Below are positions 10,082-17,267 of a stretch of 64,000 nt of DNA, one piece after another. The notes under the pieces were generated by a model, which did not search any database, was not told where the DNA came from, and was given only the letters and a program-made list of their open reading frames with translations. This DNA comes from Bifidobacterium tibiigranuli (GTDB taxonomy: Bacteria > Actinomycetota > Actinomycetes > Actinomycetales > Bifidobacteriaceae). The stretch is taken from assembly GCF_009371885.1 (NCBI RefSeq), contig NZ_QLZA01000005.1, positions 62,001-126,000 on the forward strand. Reading direction: 5' to 3'. Numbering within the stretch: position 1 is the stretch's first letter; each line of letters opens with the position of its first letter. The position numbers and the translations under genes are program-made.

Positions 10082-10105
10082 CTATGCGCCTAGACCGACG
10101 CATAA
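10082..10105. promoter_or_regulatory. Element-specific inverted repeat, copy 1
   Basis: CTATGCG (10082-10088), a 10-base spacer and CGCATAA (10099-10105) lie between the divergent membrane-protein and lipoprotein genes. A near-identical, perfect copy lies in the other divergent promoter region at 12911-12934. The two share GCTATGCGCC. A binding site for an element-encoded regulator is inferred. Confidence 0.5.
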
Positions 10106-10149
10106 GACGATGAAATGTCATTTTCAGCATCGGAAGAGAAGAGGAAATC

Positions 10150-10697
10150 ATGAAGAAGAGGATGCTTGGCCTGGTCGCAGCCGCATTGGGGGCGATGACG
10201 CTGCTCTCGGGGTGCGGGGGCACGGGAGCGTCTGTACCCGCCGCCGAGCCGAAGCCGCAGCTTAATGGAACGTATGTCTTCAAGGACACCCCCCCCAGCA
10301 GGGCAAGCTCACGTTGAAGGATGGCGTAGATAAGTTCGTGGAGGGTGACTACACCGCTAGTGGGACGTACGCACTGTCGGACAAACCAGGCGCAGACGGA
10401 CTCTATATAATAAGCACGCTTTATAGCGACTCCAATGGCCTATGCATGACCTCGAAGCCTGAGCTTTGCCACAAGGGTGCCGAGAAGATGGGGGTTTACA
10501 TTAACCAGTTCTCCATAAAAGCCTCTGACGGCGGAAAGCAACTGACGCTCACTCCCGAGTTCGATCAGGTCAGGGCGAAGAGCTTTCTGGCTCCCAATCA
10601 GGGATTCATGGCAGTGCCCTTCGGAAGCCAATGCGAATACGACATGACGAAGGGCGCTCTGAAGGACCCGGACTGCGCCACGCTGATCAGGCAGTAG
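10150..10697 (+). pseudogene. Lipoprotein of the conjugative element, frameshifted
   Basis: The ATG at 10150 follows an AGAGGAAATC ribosome-binding region and opens a classical lipoprotein signal peptide: MKKRM, a hydrophobic stretch, then the lipobox LSGC with Cys22. The frame is lost in a run of eight C at about 10289-10297. One more C would join it to the long downstream frame (KLTLKDGVDKF... to CATLIRQ). The repaired protein would be about 182 residues, exported and lipid-anchored. No family was recognised. A sequencing error in the C-run is an alternative to real decay. Confidence 0.7.
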
Positions 10698-10796
10698 TTC
10701 ACAGAGGTCTTCTATCGGGCAGGGGGCATCGCATATTCGCGAGGCCCCCCTCTTGTTGCATCTCGGTCTACCGTTCGGCGCGTCGCGCGATGGTGC

Positions 10797-11696
10797 GTGG
10801 ATGCCATGGGGCGCATGGAAGAGGAAAAACAGGAGGAGTGGGTTCTCCTCGCGCGACGATGCGAGAAAATGAAACCGACGGAGCCTTGGGACAGACCGGA
10901 AAGCGGCGACATCCAACGGCATTCGGAAGTACCCAAGTACTGGCTGAGAGGAGGTCCGGGTTCCGGTTTCTGCGTGACTCTGGAATCGAAGTGCGCCTGC
11001 ATTATAGCCCGTGATGGACATGCCTGCGATGAATTCATGCGCGAATTTGATTCCGAATACATCTATACGACCGCTCTCTCGGAGCTCGTTCATGTTACAT
11101 TCATTATCGACAATGCAGTGCATGCAGGCTCCGAAGAGGAGGTGCTTCGCGGTGCTGCCGTCAGTGAGACGGATGACGGATTCATGGTTTCGCTTGGCTA
11201 TCCGGTGGAAAACGCCATTAGGGATATCCTTTACGAGATGGCGAAGGCGCTGCTCGTAAGACCCCTTGCGGATTCCATTCGGTTCTTGGATGCGAAATAC
11301 GCAAGCGTCGGATGGAATCCAAAAAGAAAGGAAGAGGCCCTGAGCGAGCTTGAAAGACTAGAGCTTGAGCGAACGAGTATTCTTCAGGGCGATGTCTTTC
11401 ATGATAGGGTCATGAAAAGGTACGAAGACGAGAAGCATCTCGATGATCAGATGCAAGGTCTTCGAAGAATCGTCGAGGCGAGAGATGTCGGCCTAAGGCG
11501 CATGAGGCTTGCCACAACGAGCATGCTGGAGGCTGGCGTGTTCCTGCTCTCCTCCTCCGAGATGCTTCAGTTGGTGTGGGATGTCTGGCTGGATGGCTGG
11601 CATGTGCGCTATTCTTTCAATCGGGTGCTTCTTTTTCTCCTGATTGTCGCAATCGGCTGCACTGGCGTCTATCTGGCATGGCACAAGCGAGATTAG
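10797..11696 (+). CDS. Hypothetical protein with a C-terminal membrane anchor
   Basis: This roughly 299-residue protein is of unknown family. The N-terminal two thirds are charged and soluble-looking, with a helical, probably coiled-coil stretch (about residues 175-235, rich in Glu, Lys and Arg). One clear transmembrane segment is VLLFLLIVAIGCTGVYLAW close to the C-terminus, followed by HKRD. The start is uncertain: GTG 10797, ATG 10806 or ATG 10815 are all in frame and none has a strong ribosome-binding site. Codon use is less GC-rich than the chromosomal genes. It ends 4 bases inside the convergent small membrane gene. Confidence 0.6.
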   Translation: MDAMGRMEEEKQEEWVLLARRCEKMKPTEPWDRPESGDIQRHSEVPKYWLRGGPGSGFCVTLESKCACIIARDGHACDEFMREFDSEYIYTTALSELVHVTFIIDNAVHAGSEEEVLRGAAVSETDDGFMVSLGYPVENAIRDILYEMAKALLVRPLADSIRFLDAKYASVGWNPKRKEEALSELERLELERTSILQGDVFHDRVMKRYEDEKHLDDQMQGLRRIVEARDVGLRRMRLATTSMLEAGVFLLSSSEMLQLVWDVWLDGWHVRYSFNRVLLFLLIVAIGCTGVYLAWHKRD

Positions 11697-11932
11697 CGAA
11701 AAAACCCATCGAGGGTAAGACCGGCAGTGAGCCACGTGAATATCATAAGAAGCGCGGCTACGATTGCCCCTATGCTTACGATCAGGAGAATTCTTGATAA
11801 TTTTGGCTTTTCGGAGCCCGGGCATATCGCCAGCTTGGCAAACGTGGCTGCGAATATGACAAAGATGAAGAATCCTATGATTGCCGACACCGCATCGAGA
11901 TGGGAGACGTAGAAATTGAAGAAACGAATCAT
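11693..11932 (-). CDS. Small membrane protein of the conjugative element
   Basis: This 79-residue protein has two hydrophobic helices (AVSAIIGFFIFVIFAATFA and LLIVSIGAIVAALLMIFTWL) separated by a short charged loop (PGSEKPKLSR). The size and topology resemble the many small membrane proteins in conjugation regions, but no family could be named. It converges on the preceding gene with a 4-base overlap of the 3' ends. Confidence 0.5.
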   Translation of the reverse strand: MIRFFNFYVSHLDAVSAIIGFFIFVIFAATFAKLAICPGSEKPKLSRILLIVSIGAIVAALLMIFTWLTAGLTLDGFFR

Positions 11933-12035
11933 GTTCCCCTATCTGCGTCCTCTTCTGCTGCAATAGCTCTGAACCCCCATAATTCCGCCGCTCCCGTTCG
12001 CGTCCACTTCGGCGCGTCGCTCTCAGAGGGCCGCT

Positions 12036-12461
12036 TCATGCCGCAGTCCCGCTCAAATCCAGCTTGTAGGCCTTATGCCCGTATATCGGTCGCCGCCACT
12101 GCTCGACGAGCCGGTAGCCGTTGGGGCTGAAGGACTCGCCGGAGCCGGGCAGGATGAACTGCCCGTCCAGGGCCTTGGCCTCGTCCCGCATGCGGTCGAA
12201 GCGCCGGGGGTTGAGCTCGCCTGCCACCGAGCGCTTGCGGGTGAAGAACGTCAGGGCGATGACCAGGCCCACGGGGCTGAGGACCAGCGGCCAGGATGAC
12301 TGGGTGAACGCCATGATCGGCGCCGCCGGGACCGCCCCGGCGCCTAGGCCCGCGAGGGCGATGAGCAGGTCGGTGGATCGGAACCAGAGGTGCTGCGTGA
12401 TCTTGAGCTCGTCCACCTGGTCGACCCTGTTGCCGCTGATGCGCGTGATGTCGAAGAGCAT
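12036..12461 (-). CDS. Conjugation-associated membrane protein (TcpE-like)
   Basis: This 141-residue protein begins at ATG 12461 after an AAGGGAGG ribosome-binding site, 11 bases after the stop of the next gene on the same strand, so the two form an operon. Two hydrophobic segments near residues 28-75 are followed by a soluble basic tail (VAGELNPRRFDRMRDEAKAL). Size, topology and position beside a tcpC-like gene suggest a TcpE-type component of the Tcp/FtsK-type conjugation channel. The call rests on context more than on a motif. Confidence 0.5.
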   Translation of the reverse strand: MLFDITRISGNRVDQVDELKITQHLWFRSTDLLIALAGLGAGAVPAAPIMAFTQSSWPLVLSPVGLVIALTFFTRKRSVAGELNPRRFDRMRDEAKALDGQFILPGSGESFSPNGYRLVEQWRRPIYGHKAYKLDLSGTAA

Positions 12462-12472
12462 CGCGCCTCCCT

Positions 12473-12859
12473 TTACGAGAGGTGGACGAGGCCGCCGCCC
12501 GTGAGCTTGTCGAAGGCGAAGATCGCCAGATCGGGGATGATCGCGAAGAGCGAGGCCAGGATGGGGAGGATGGTGGCGGGCGCGAAGCACACCACGCCCA
12601 GCGAGATGCCGCAGATGATGAACATCATGCCTCCGTTGCCCTGCACCATCTGTCCGATCGTGGTCTGCGGGAAGACCTTGCGGGCCAGGATGAGGCCGAC
12701 GCACACGAACACGACGATGCCGCCGATGACCATGAGCGAGGTCTTGACGGTATCGTTCGCGTTGATGACGGTATCCGCGAACTTCTTGCCCGCGCTCGCA
12801 GCCTGCTGGGTGATCGTCCCGAGATTGTAGGTAGCCAGGTTAATGGACTGACCATGCAT
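12473..12859 (-). CDS. Small two-helix membrane protein of the conjugation operon (pilin- or TcpD-like)
   Basis: This 128-residue protein starts at ATG 12859 with GGAGA upstream. A short polar N-terminus (MHGQSINLATYNLG) is followed by hydrophobic segments SLMVIGGIVVFVCVGLILA and MMFIICGISLGVVCFAPA, and a further hydrophobic end. Such a layout is seen in VirB2/TrbC-type pilins and in TcpD-like proteins; the sequence does not decide between them. It is the first gene of the leftward operon and shares a divergent promoter region with the tcpC-like gene. Confidence 0.5.
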   Translation of the reverse strand: MHGQSINLATYNLGTITQQAASAGKKFADTVINANDTVKTSLMVIGGIVVFVCVGLILARKVFPQTTIGQMVQGNGGMMFIICGISLGVVCFAPATILPILASLFAIIPDLAIFAFDKLTGGGLVHLS

Positions 12860-12910
12860 GGGATTCTCCTTTCTTTCCGAGTCGGAGCGATTCCGGCTCA
12901 ACGACCCGGT

Positions 12911-12934
12911 GCTATGCGCCAGCGGACGCATAGC
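12911..12934. promoter_or_regulatory. Element-specific inverted repeat, copy 2
   Basis: GCTATGCG (12911-12918), an 8-base spacer and CGCATAGC (12927-12934) form a perfect inverted repeat. It lies between the divergent starts at 12859 (-) and 12943 (+). The related copy at 10082-10105 occupies the same kind of position. A shared operator is inferred. Confidence 0.55.
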
Positions 12935-12942
12935 ATGCCGCC

Positions 12943-13694
12943 ATGGCATCAAAAGCGAAGAAAAAGGAAGCGGACGTCTGGGCCGAGGCGGTGAAGAAGG
13001 AGCCGGATCCCGACAAGGAGTTCGTCAAGCTGGTCGCGGGCCGCACCCGCTGGTACCGCGGCGTGTGGATAGCCACCCTGGTCGGCATCGCGTATCTGAT
13101 CATGATGACGTCCAATCTCCCGCAGCCCAAGCCCCCCATCGCCCCGGATTTCAACCCCGACGGCAAGCAGGCCGCCTACCAGCAGGTCGAGTCCTGGCTG
13201 GCGGGCACGCAGCCGCTCGGGGCGCACGCGACCATCGTAAGCTGGGATGGATCCGCGAGCGTCGACGTGAACGACGGCAAGACGCCGGTGAAGGCCATCC
13301 GGCACGCCATGACGGTGCAGGGCGACGACGGGCGATGGTGGACGGTGTACTCGACCATCGCTGCGGGCGCCCATCCGCTCGGCTCCCCCGATGCGGTGCC
13401 GCTATCCGCCCAGCTGAACGGGGACTCAGGGGCCACCTCGGCGCTCCAGTACGGCTGGGACGGGACGCTGGGGAGCTACATGCCCAGCAGCGCCGCGACC
13501 CGGCTCATCACGCAGTGGGCGAACGCGCTGTACGGCGACGACTCGGCGCTGCTCACCACGATCGTCGCGGATCCCTCTCCGGGCGCGCAATACGTCGCGC
13601 TCTCGCTCCGTGGCGCGAAGAGCGTGACAGTGGACACGGGTGCGTATCTCAACAGAGGCAAGGTGGCGCGCGACAAGCACTCGTCGTCGGTGGC
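12943..13694 (+). pseudogene. TcpC/VirB8-like conjugation protein, 3' end cut off by the CRISPR array
   Basis: The protein opens with a charged cytoplasmic tail (MASKAKKKEADVWAEAVKKE), then one transmembrane segment (GVWIATLVGIAYLIMM), then an extracytoplasmic domain with NTF2/VirB8-like character (WWTVYSTIAAG..., VALSLRG). This is the plan of TcpC in Tn916-like and actinobacterial conjugative elements, where it scaffolds the mating channel. Full-length relatives are usually longer than 300 residues. Here about 250 element-encoded codons are followed directly by CRISPR repeat 5, and the frame stops inside the repeat. The last 32 bases, preceded by AAG, have protospacer geometry. Confidence 0.7.
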
Positions 13695-13956
13695 GTTTTC
13701 CCCGCAGGCGCGGGGGTGATCCGCGCGGTCGAGCATCTGGTTCGAGGTCGGGTTCGTTTTCCCCGCAGGCGCGGGGGTGATCCGTAATCATGAGTCTCGT
13801 GTACGCGACCACTGACGTTTTCCCCGCAGGCGCGGGGGTGATCCGTCGTGGGAGGCGCGGACGGTGGTTTTCCCCGCAAGCGCGGGGGGTGATCTGAAGG
13901 AATCATGACAGTGAATGAACTGCGCGACGTTTTCCCCGCAAGCGCGGGAGTGACCC
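13695..13956 (+). CRISPR. Type I-E CRISPR array, right segment (repeats 5-9)
   Basis: Repeats and spacers: repeat 5 13695-13722, spacer 13723-13755 (33 nt, perfect match to 9076-9108); repeat 6 13756-13783, spacer 13784-13816 (33); repeat 7 13817-13844, spacer 13845-13866 (only 22); repeat 8 13867-13895 (29 nt, CAAG variant, GATCT end), spacer 13896-13928 (33); repeat 9 13929-13956 (CAAG variant, GTGACCC end). The increasing degeneracy of repeats 8-9 marks this as the leader-distal end, which supports the + orientation. Repeats 5-7 are identical to repeats 2-4, so both segments are parts of one array. Confidence 0.95.
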
Positions 13957-14019
13957 GGACGGCACGAGCGCCGGCACGCTCAGCTGGCAGAATGAAGTGG
14001 ACTGGGTTTTGTTCCTTGT

Positions 14020-14610
14020 TGTTTATTGGGTGACTGGTGTCGCCTTGGTTTGATAATACCGTGCTTCCACCTCGGCTGGCGTGTGGTAGCCGGGGTGCTG
14101 GTGCAGGCGCTCGTTGTTCCACCAGGAGACCCATTGCAAGGTCGCCGTTTTCAACGCTTGCACGGTCTGGAACGGCGCGGAGCGTCTGACCGGTTCGCTT
14201 TTGCAGGCGCCGTCGGCGCTTTCGGCCAGCGCGAAGGCGCGCGAGTCGCCCACCGTGCCGGTGGACGCGAGGATTCCGGCCTCGTTCAGATGCGTGCCGT
14301 ACAGGCTGCTGATGACTGGGCGCCGTGATCCGAGTGGCGGATCAGTCCCCGGGTGTCGCCGTGCCGGGCCGTCCAGGCGATCGACTGATCCAGGGCGACC
14401 AAGGCAAGCGCACGCGTGTGCCGGCTGGCCGATACCGCCCAGCCGACCGCGTGGCCGCAGGGATCTGGCCACGGCGAGCCCCTTGGATGCCCAGGGAACG
14501 CATCACGCGCAGTACCTGATCCCTGCCGATCCCATCCCAGCTTTGACCGATCAGCCGGGCATGCGTCTTCCGGTAGCCATCCATACACGGCCATGAACCG
14601 GTGCGCACGG
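14020..14610 (-). pseudogene. IS3-family transposase OrfB (DDE) remnant
   Basis: Pieces of an IS3-type integrase-like transposase are spread over different frames. The N-terminal part has DGYRKTHARLIGQSWDGIG-RDQVLRVMRSLGIQGARRG (HTH_21-like region). The C-terminal part has SLYGTHLNEAGILASTGTVG-DSRAFALAES, then WVSWWNNERLHQHPGYHTPA, the conserved end of the rve domain. At least one frameshift separates them, and the central DDE segment is scrambled (stops and frame changes around 14300-14460). It cannot encode an active transposase. Confidence 0.8.
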
Positions 14611-14829
14611 ATCAGCGCGACGTGAGCAACCCGCAATTCAACGAGGCCCCGGGCGTCCGGCAGATCGGCCCGACCCCGAACCGGACGCGATGCGCGTCGA
14701 CATACGCGATTCAATCAGCGTCGTGCCGGGTCGAGCCCGTGCCTACGAAAAAGCCGACGCCGAACCCGATATCTCATTCGCGCGGCGCAGCTCGGCATTC
14801 TCCCGGCGCGGCTTCCCCAACTCCTCGGA

Positions 14830-15013
14830 TTCTCCCGGCCCCGTCATGTTCGCAGTATCCGAGCGCTGCCGCCAACGCCGCAACGACTGGCGACACCCAG
14901 GCTCTTCGACACGCCTTCCAAGGCCTTCGTCTCCGACATGTAATTGGCGCGCGAGTCCGCCAACAACCTGACGGCCCTCTTCTTGAACTCCGCATCATAT
15001 CTTCTGGCCATGA
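14830..15013 (-). pseudogene. IS3-family transposase OrfA remnant
   Basis: From ATG 15013 on the - strand the frame reads MARRYDAEFKKRAVRLLADS-RANYMSETKALEGVSKSLGVAS, the typical helix-turn-helix start of IS3 OrfA (HTH_Tnp_1). It then loses frame and stops near 14848. The continuation GESEELGKPRRENAELRRAN can be read in another frame just after, so a small indel broke the gene. Confidence 0.7.
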
Positions 15014-15062
15014 TTCCATCATCTCTTCATCTAGGGAAAGCAGGAACAAAAACCAGTCAACA

Positions 15063-16022
15063 TCAGTTTTCGTGCGCCAGCGACCACAGCATGCGGGTCG
15101 AGGCGTACAGCCCTGAGTTCGCCGCCGACAGAATCGCCGTGAGAATCACGAAGTTCAATATGTCTCCGGCGAACGGCAGACCGATGCTCTTGAAGACCAG
15201 AACGAATGGGCTTTGATCGACTCCCGCCTGCTTCCAGGGAATCAAAGTCGCCATCACCGTGATGCTGCCGATGAAGAAAATAATCAGACGCCATAGCGTC
15301 GTGTGAATCGTCTTGGGAATCGTTCTCGCCGGATCCTTGACCTCCCCGGCCGTGACCCCGATCAGCTCTGTGCCCGAAAAGGCAAAGTTCACGGTCAGCA
15401 TGGTCGTGAAAACGCCTTTGAATCCGGTCGGGAACAGGCCGTCAGCGTACAGATTATGGAAGAGAGGCTGCGGGTTGTATCCCTGCACGTGGAACGCTCC
15501 GAAGATAGCCAGCAGACCAATGCCAATGAACAGCACTATTGCCAAGACCTTGATGCTGGCGAACCAGAATTCCGTTTCCGCAAAGAAACGCACAGAAAAG
15601 GCGTTGGACAGGAAAATGACGATCATGAATATCAGACTCCACATCCACGTCGGCGAATGCGGAAACCAGTTGCGCATAATCAGGCCCGCGGCAGTGAATT
15701 CCGATCCCAACGCCACCGTCCACGTGAGCCAATACAGAATCGCCACCGTGAATCCTGTGCCCGGCCCGATGAATCGATTGGCGTAGACATGGAACGAGCC
15801 GGTCTGCGGCACGGCAACCGACAGCTCGCCCAGGCAGAGCATGACCGCATACACGATAACCGCTTCGATGGCATAGGCCAGAATCGTGCCGACCGGCCCT
15901 GCCTGGTGAATCGTGTATCCGGAACTCAGAAAAAGACCTGTGCCGATCACTCCGCCCAAAGAGATCATCAACAGGTGACGAGCTTCCATTTTGCGTTGCA
16001 AGGTTCCCTGTTTGATTTCCAT
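15063..16022 (-). pseudogene. Amino-acid permease (APC family, LysP/AroP type), 3' truncated by the IS remnant
   Basis: This frame of 319 codons starts at ATG 16022 and has the APC hallmarks: [18 protein letters not shown] at the first helix, then [17 protein letters not shown], and [20 protein letters not shown] in the middle. Family members have about 470 residues and 12 helices. This one stops after ...[14 protein letters not shown], around helix 8. The TGA stop is supplied by the terminal inverted repeat of the IS remnant. It would have imported amino acids by proton symport. With a third of the transporter gone it is probably non-functional. Confidence 0.88.
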
Positions 16023-16209
16023 CTTTCCGCATCCCCCGATTGGATTATGTTATTAGCGTTATCTTGGGCCTTTGTCCTGACAAGCATTGGCGTAGCGTGT
16101 CATACGAGTGTTCCAGTTGGCGTTCCGCGGAAGCCGCATCAGTCTATATACCTATATATACAAGGGAAGCCTCTCGGCACGAGCATCCCCATGGTGTAGG
16201 GTCGGGGGC
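16023..16209. other. Intergenic region between the broken permease and exoIII
   Basis: This is the divergent promoter space for the two genes. An AT-rich run TATATACCTATATATAC lies at about 16144-16160 and may hold a -10 element. No gene or RNA was recognised. Confidence 0.4.
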
Positions 16210-17070
16210 ATGACCATCACCATTGCAACCTCGAATGTCAACGGCCTGCGCGCCGCGAATCGCAAGGGCGTCTCATCCTGGGTGAGCGCCACGACCCCCG
16301 ACGTCTGGTGCATGCAGGAAGTGCGTGCGCCGCAGAACGAGATCGAGCCGATTTTCGACGATTTCGCCCAGCGATATGCGCAGGAGAACAAGGTACCGTC
16401 TCCCGACGCGCTCGTTCGCATGAACGAGATATGCAAGATCAAGGGGCGCGCCGGCGTGGGACTGCTCTCCGATCTGCCGGTGGTCGCACAGCGCTATGGG
16501 CTGCCGGGACTTGAGGAGGACGTGGACACCGGGCGCTGGATCGAAGCCGATATCACGACGCCGCAAGGCTACGAGATAACCGTGGCGAGCGTCTACGTGC
16601 ATTCGGGCGACGCGAAGGACGAGGTCAAGATGACCCAGAAGTTCCGCTTCCTCGAGCAGATGCTCGTGCGCATGGGCGAGTTGCGCGACGAGGCGGCTCG
16701 TGGCGGCAGGCAGGCCGTGCTGTGCGGCGACTTCAACATCGCGCACACCCCGCTCGATATCAAGAACGCCAAGGCCAACCTCACGCATTCGGGCTTCATG
16801 CCCTCCGAGCGTGTCTACATCGACAAATGGCTTGACGAGTACGCTTTCGTCGATGTCATGCGTAATCTGGCTGGTGAGATTCAAGGACCATACACGTGGT
16901 GGAGCCAGCGCGGGCGCGCCTTCGACAACAACGTGGGTTGGAGGATCGACTATCAGTTCGCCACGCCGGAGCTGGCCGAGACCGCGCGCGGATTCGTCAT
17001 CGACAAGGCGCCGAGCTACGAGACCCGCTGGTCCGACCATGCGCCGCTGCTCATCACCTATGACGTGTGA
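16210..17070 (+). CDS. Exodeoxyribonuclease III (AP endonuclease)
   Basis: This 286-residue endonuclease/exonuclease/phosphatase-fold enzyme cuts abasic sites in base-excision repair. Diagnostic residues follow the family order: SNVNGLRAA (Asn), MQEVRAPQ (catalytic Glu), GDFNIAHTPLDI (Asp and Asn), WRIDYQFATP and SDHAPLLI (final Asp-His). The start is ATG 16210 after GGGTCGGGGGC. The longer upstream frame lacks family similarity. This marks the return to intact chromosomal genes after the accessory region. Confidence 0.93.
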   Translation: MTITIATSNVNGLRAANRKGVSSWVSATTPDVWCMQEVRAPQNEIEPIFDDFAQRYAQENKVPSPDALVRMNEICKIKGRAGVGLLSDLPVVAQRYGLPGLEEDVDTGRWIEADITTPQGYEITVASVYVHSGDAKDEVKMTQKFRFLEQMLVRMGELRDEAARGGRQAVLCGDFNIAHTPLDIKNAKANLTHSGFMPSERVYIDKWLDEYAFVDVMRNLAGEIQGPYTWWSQRGRAFDNNVGWRIDYQFATPELAETARGFVIDKAPSYETRWSDHAPLLITYDV

Positions 17071-17267
17071 GCACTGCGTGGGTAGGCGCTGAGTTGGGCA
17101 AACACTGAGTTGAACAAACACTGCGCAGCAAACACTGCGTGGGCGAGCGTTGAGTAGCAAGCACTGAATGCTGAATGCAACTCAATGAACACTAGGTAAA
17201 TACACACTGCATAATAAACGCCGGGTGCTAGGCTTGGGACGGTTGCAACCACTAGAAACGAGGAACC
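17071..17267. repeat. Degenerate short repeats between exoIII and the DUF3710 gene
   Basis: Variants of CAAACACTG(C/A)G and GTTGAG recur about six times over some 130 bases (CAAACACTGAGTTGAACAAA, CAAACACTGCGCAG, CAAACACTGCGTGG and others). No reading frame is kept. They look like decayed tandem repeats. Function unknown. Confidence 0.5.

Larger units (their letters stand above)
8106..13694. mobile_element. Fragment of a conjugative (Tcp/T4SS-type) element lying inside the CRISPR array
   Basis: A 5.6-kb block separates two halves of one CRISPR array and cuts a gene at each border: a T4SS membrane-protein gene at 8106 and a tcpC-like gene at 13694. It carries small membrane proteins and a lipoprotein typical of actinobacterial conjugative elements. 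No relaxase, integrase, coupling ATPase, VirB4-type ATPase or replication gene is present, so this is an internal segment. At the right border AAG (13660-13662) is followed by exactly 32 nt before repeat 5, as expected for a type I-E protospacer. The spacer at 13723-13755 matches 9076-9108 in this block perfectly. No integrase-type direct repeats are seen at the borders. Confidence 0.85.
13993..15066 (-). mobile_element. IS3-family insertion sequence remnant
   Basis: Terminal inverted repeats are visible. The left end at 13993-14018 (TGAAGTGGACTGG...) and the complement of the right end at 15041-15066 (TGATGTTGACTGG...) agree at most of 26 positions, including TTTTGTTCCT. Between them lie broken orfA and orfB transposase frames on the - strand. 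At 1074 bp it is somewhat shorter than usual for IS3 elements (1.2-1.5 kb), which points to internal deletions. No matching 3-4 bp target duplication flanks the ends. That suggests rearrangement through the IS, joining the CRISPR end to the permease gene. Confidence 0.8.

Noticed and set aside
12482..12994. Plus-strand frames opposite the small conjugation membrane-protein genes
   Set aside because: They are His/Asp/Glu/Arg-rich antisense shadows. The - strand frames have good ribosome-binding sites and membrane helices.
8106..13694. The insert as a complete integrative element or prophage
   Set aside because: There is no integrase, relaxase, coupling ATPase, replication or structural gene, and both edge genes are cut, so only a fragment is present.
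14286..14714. A 142-codon frame in the IS remnant as a separate gene
   Set aside because: It is an out-of-frame part of the decayed transposase region.
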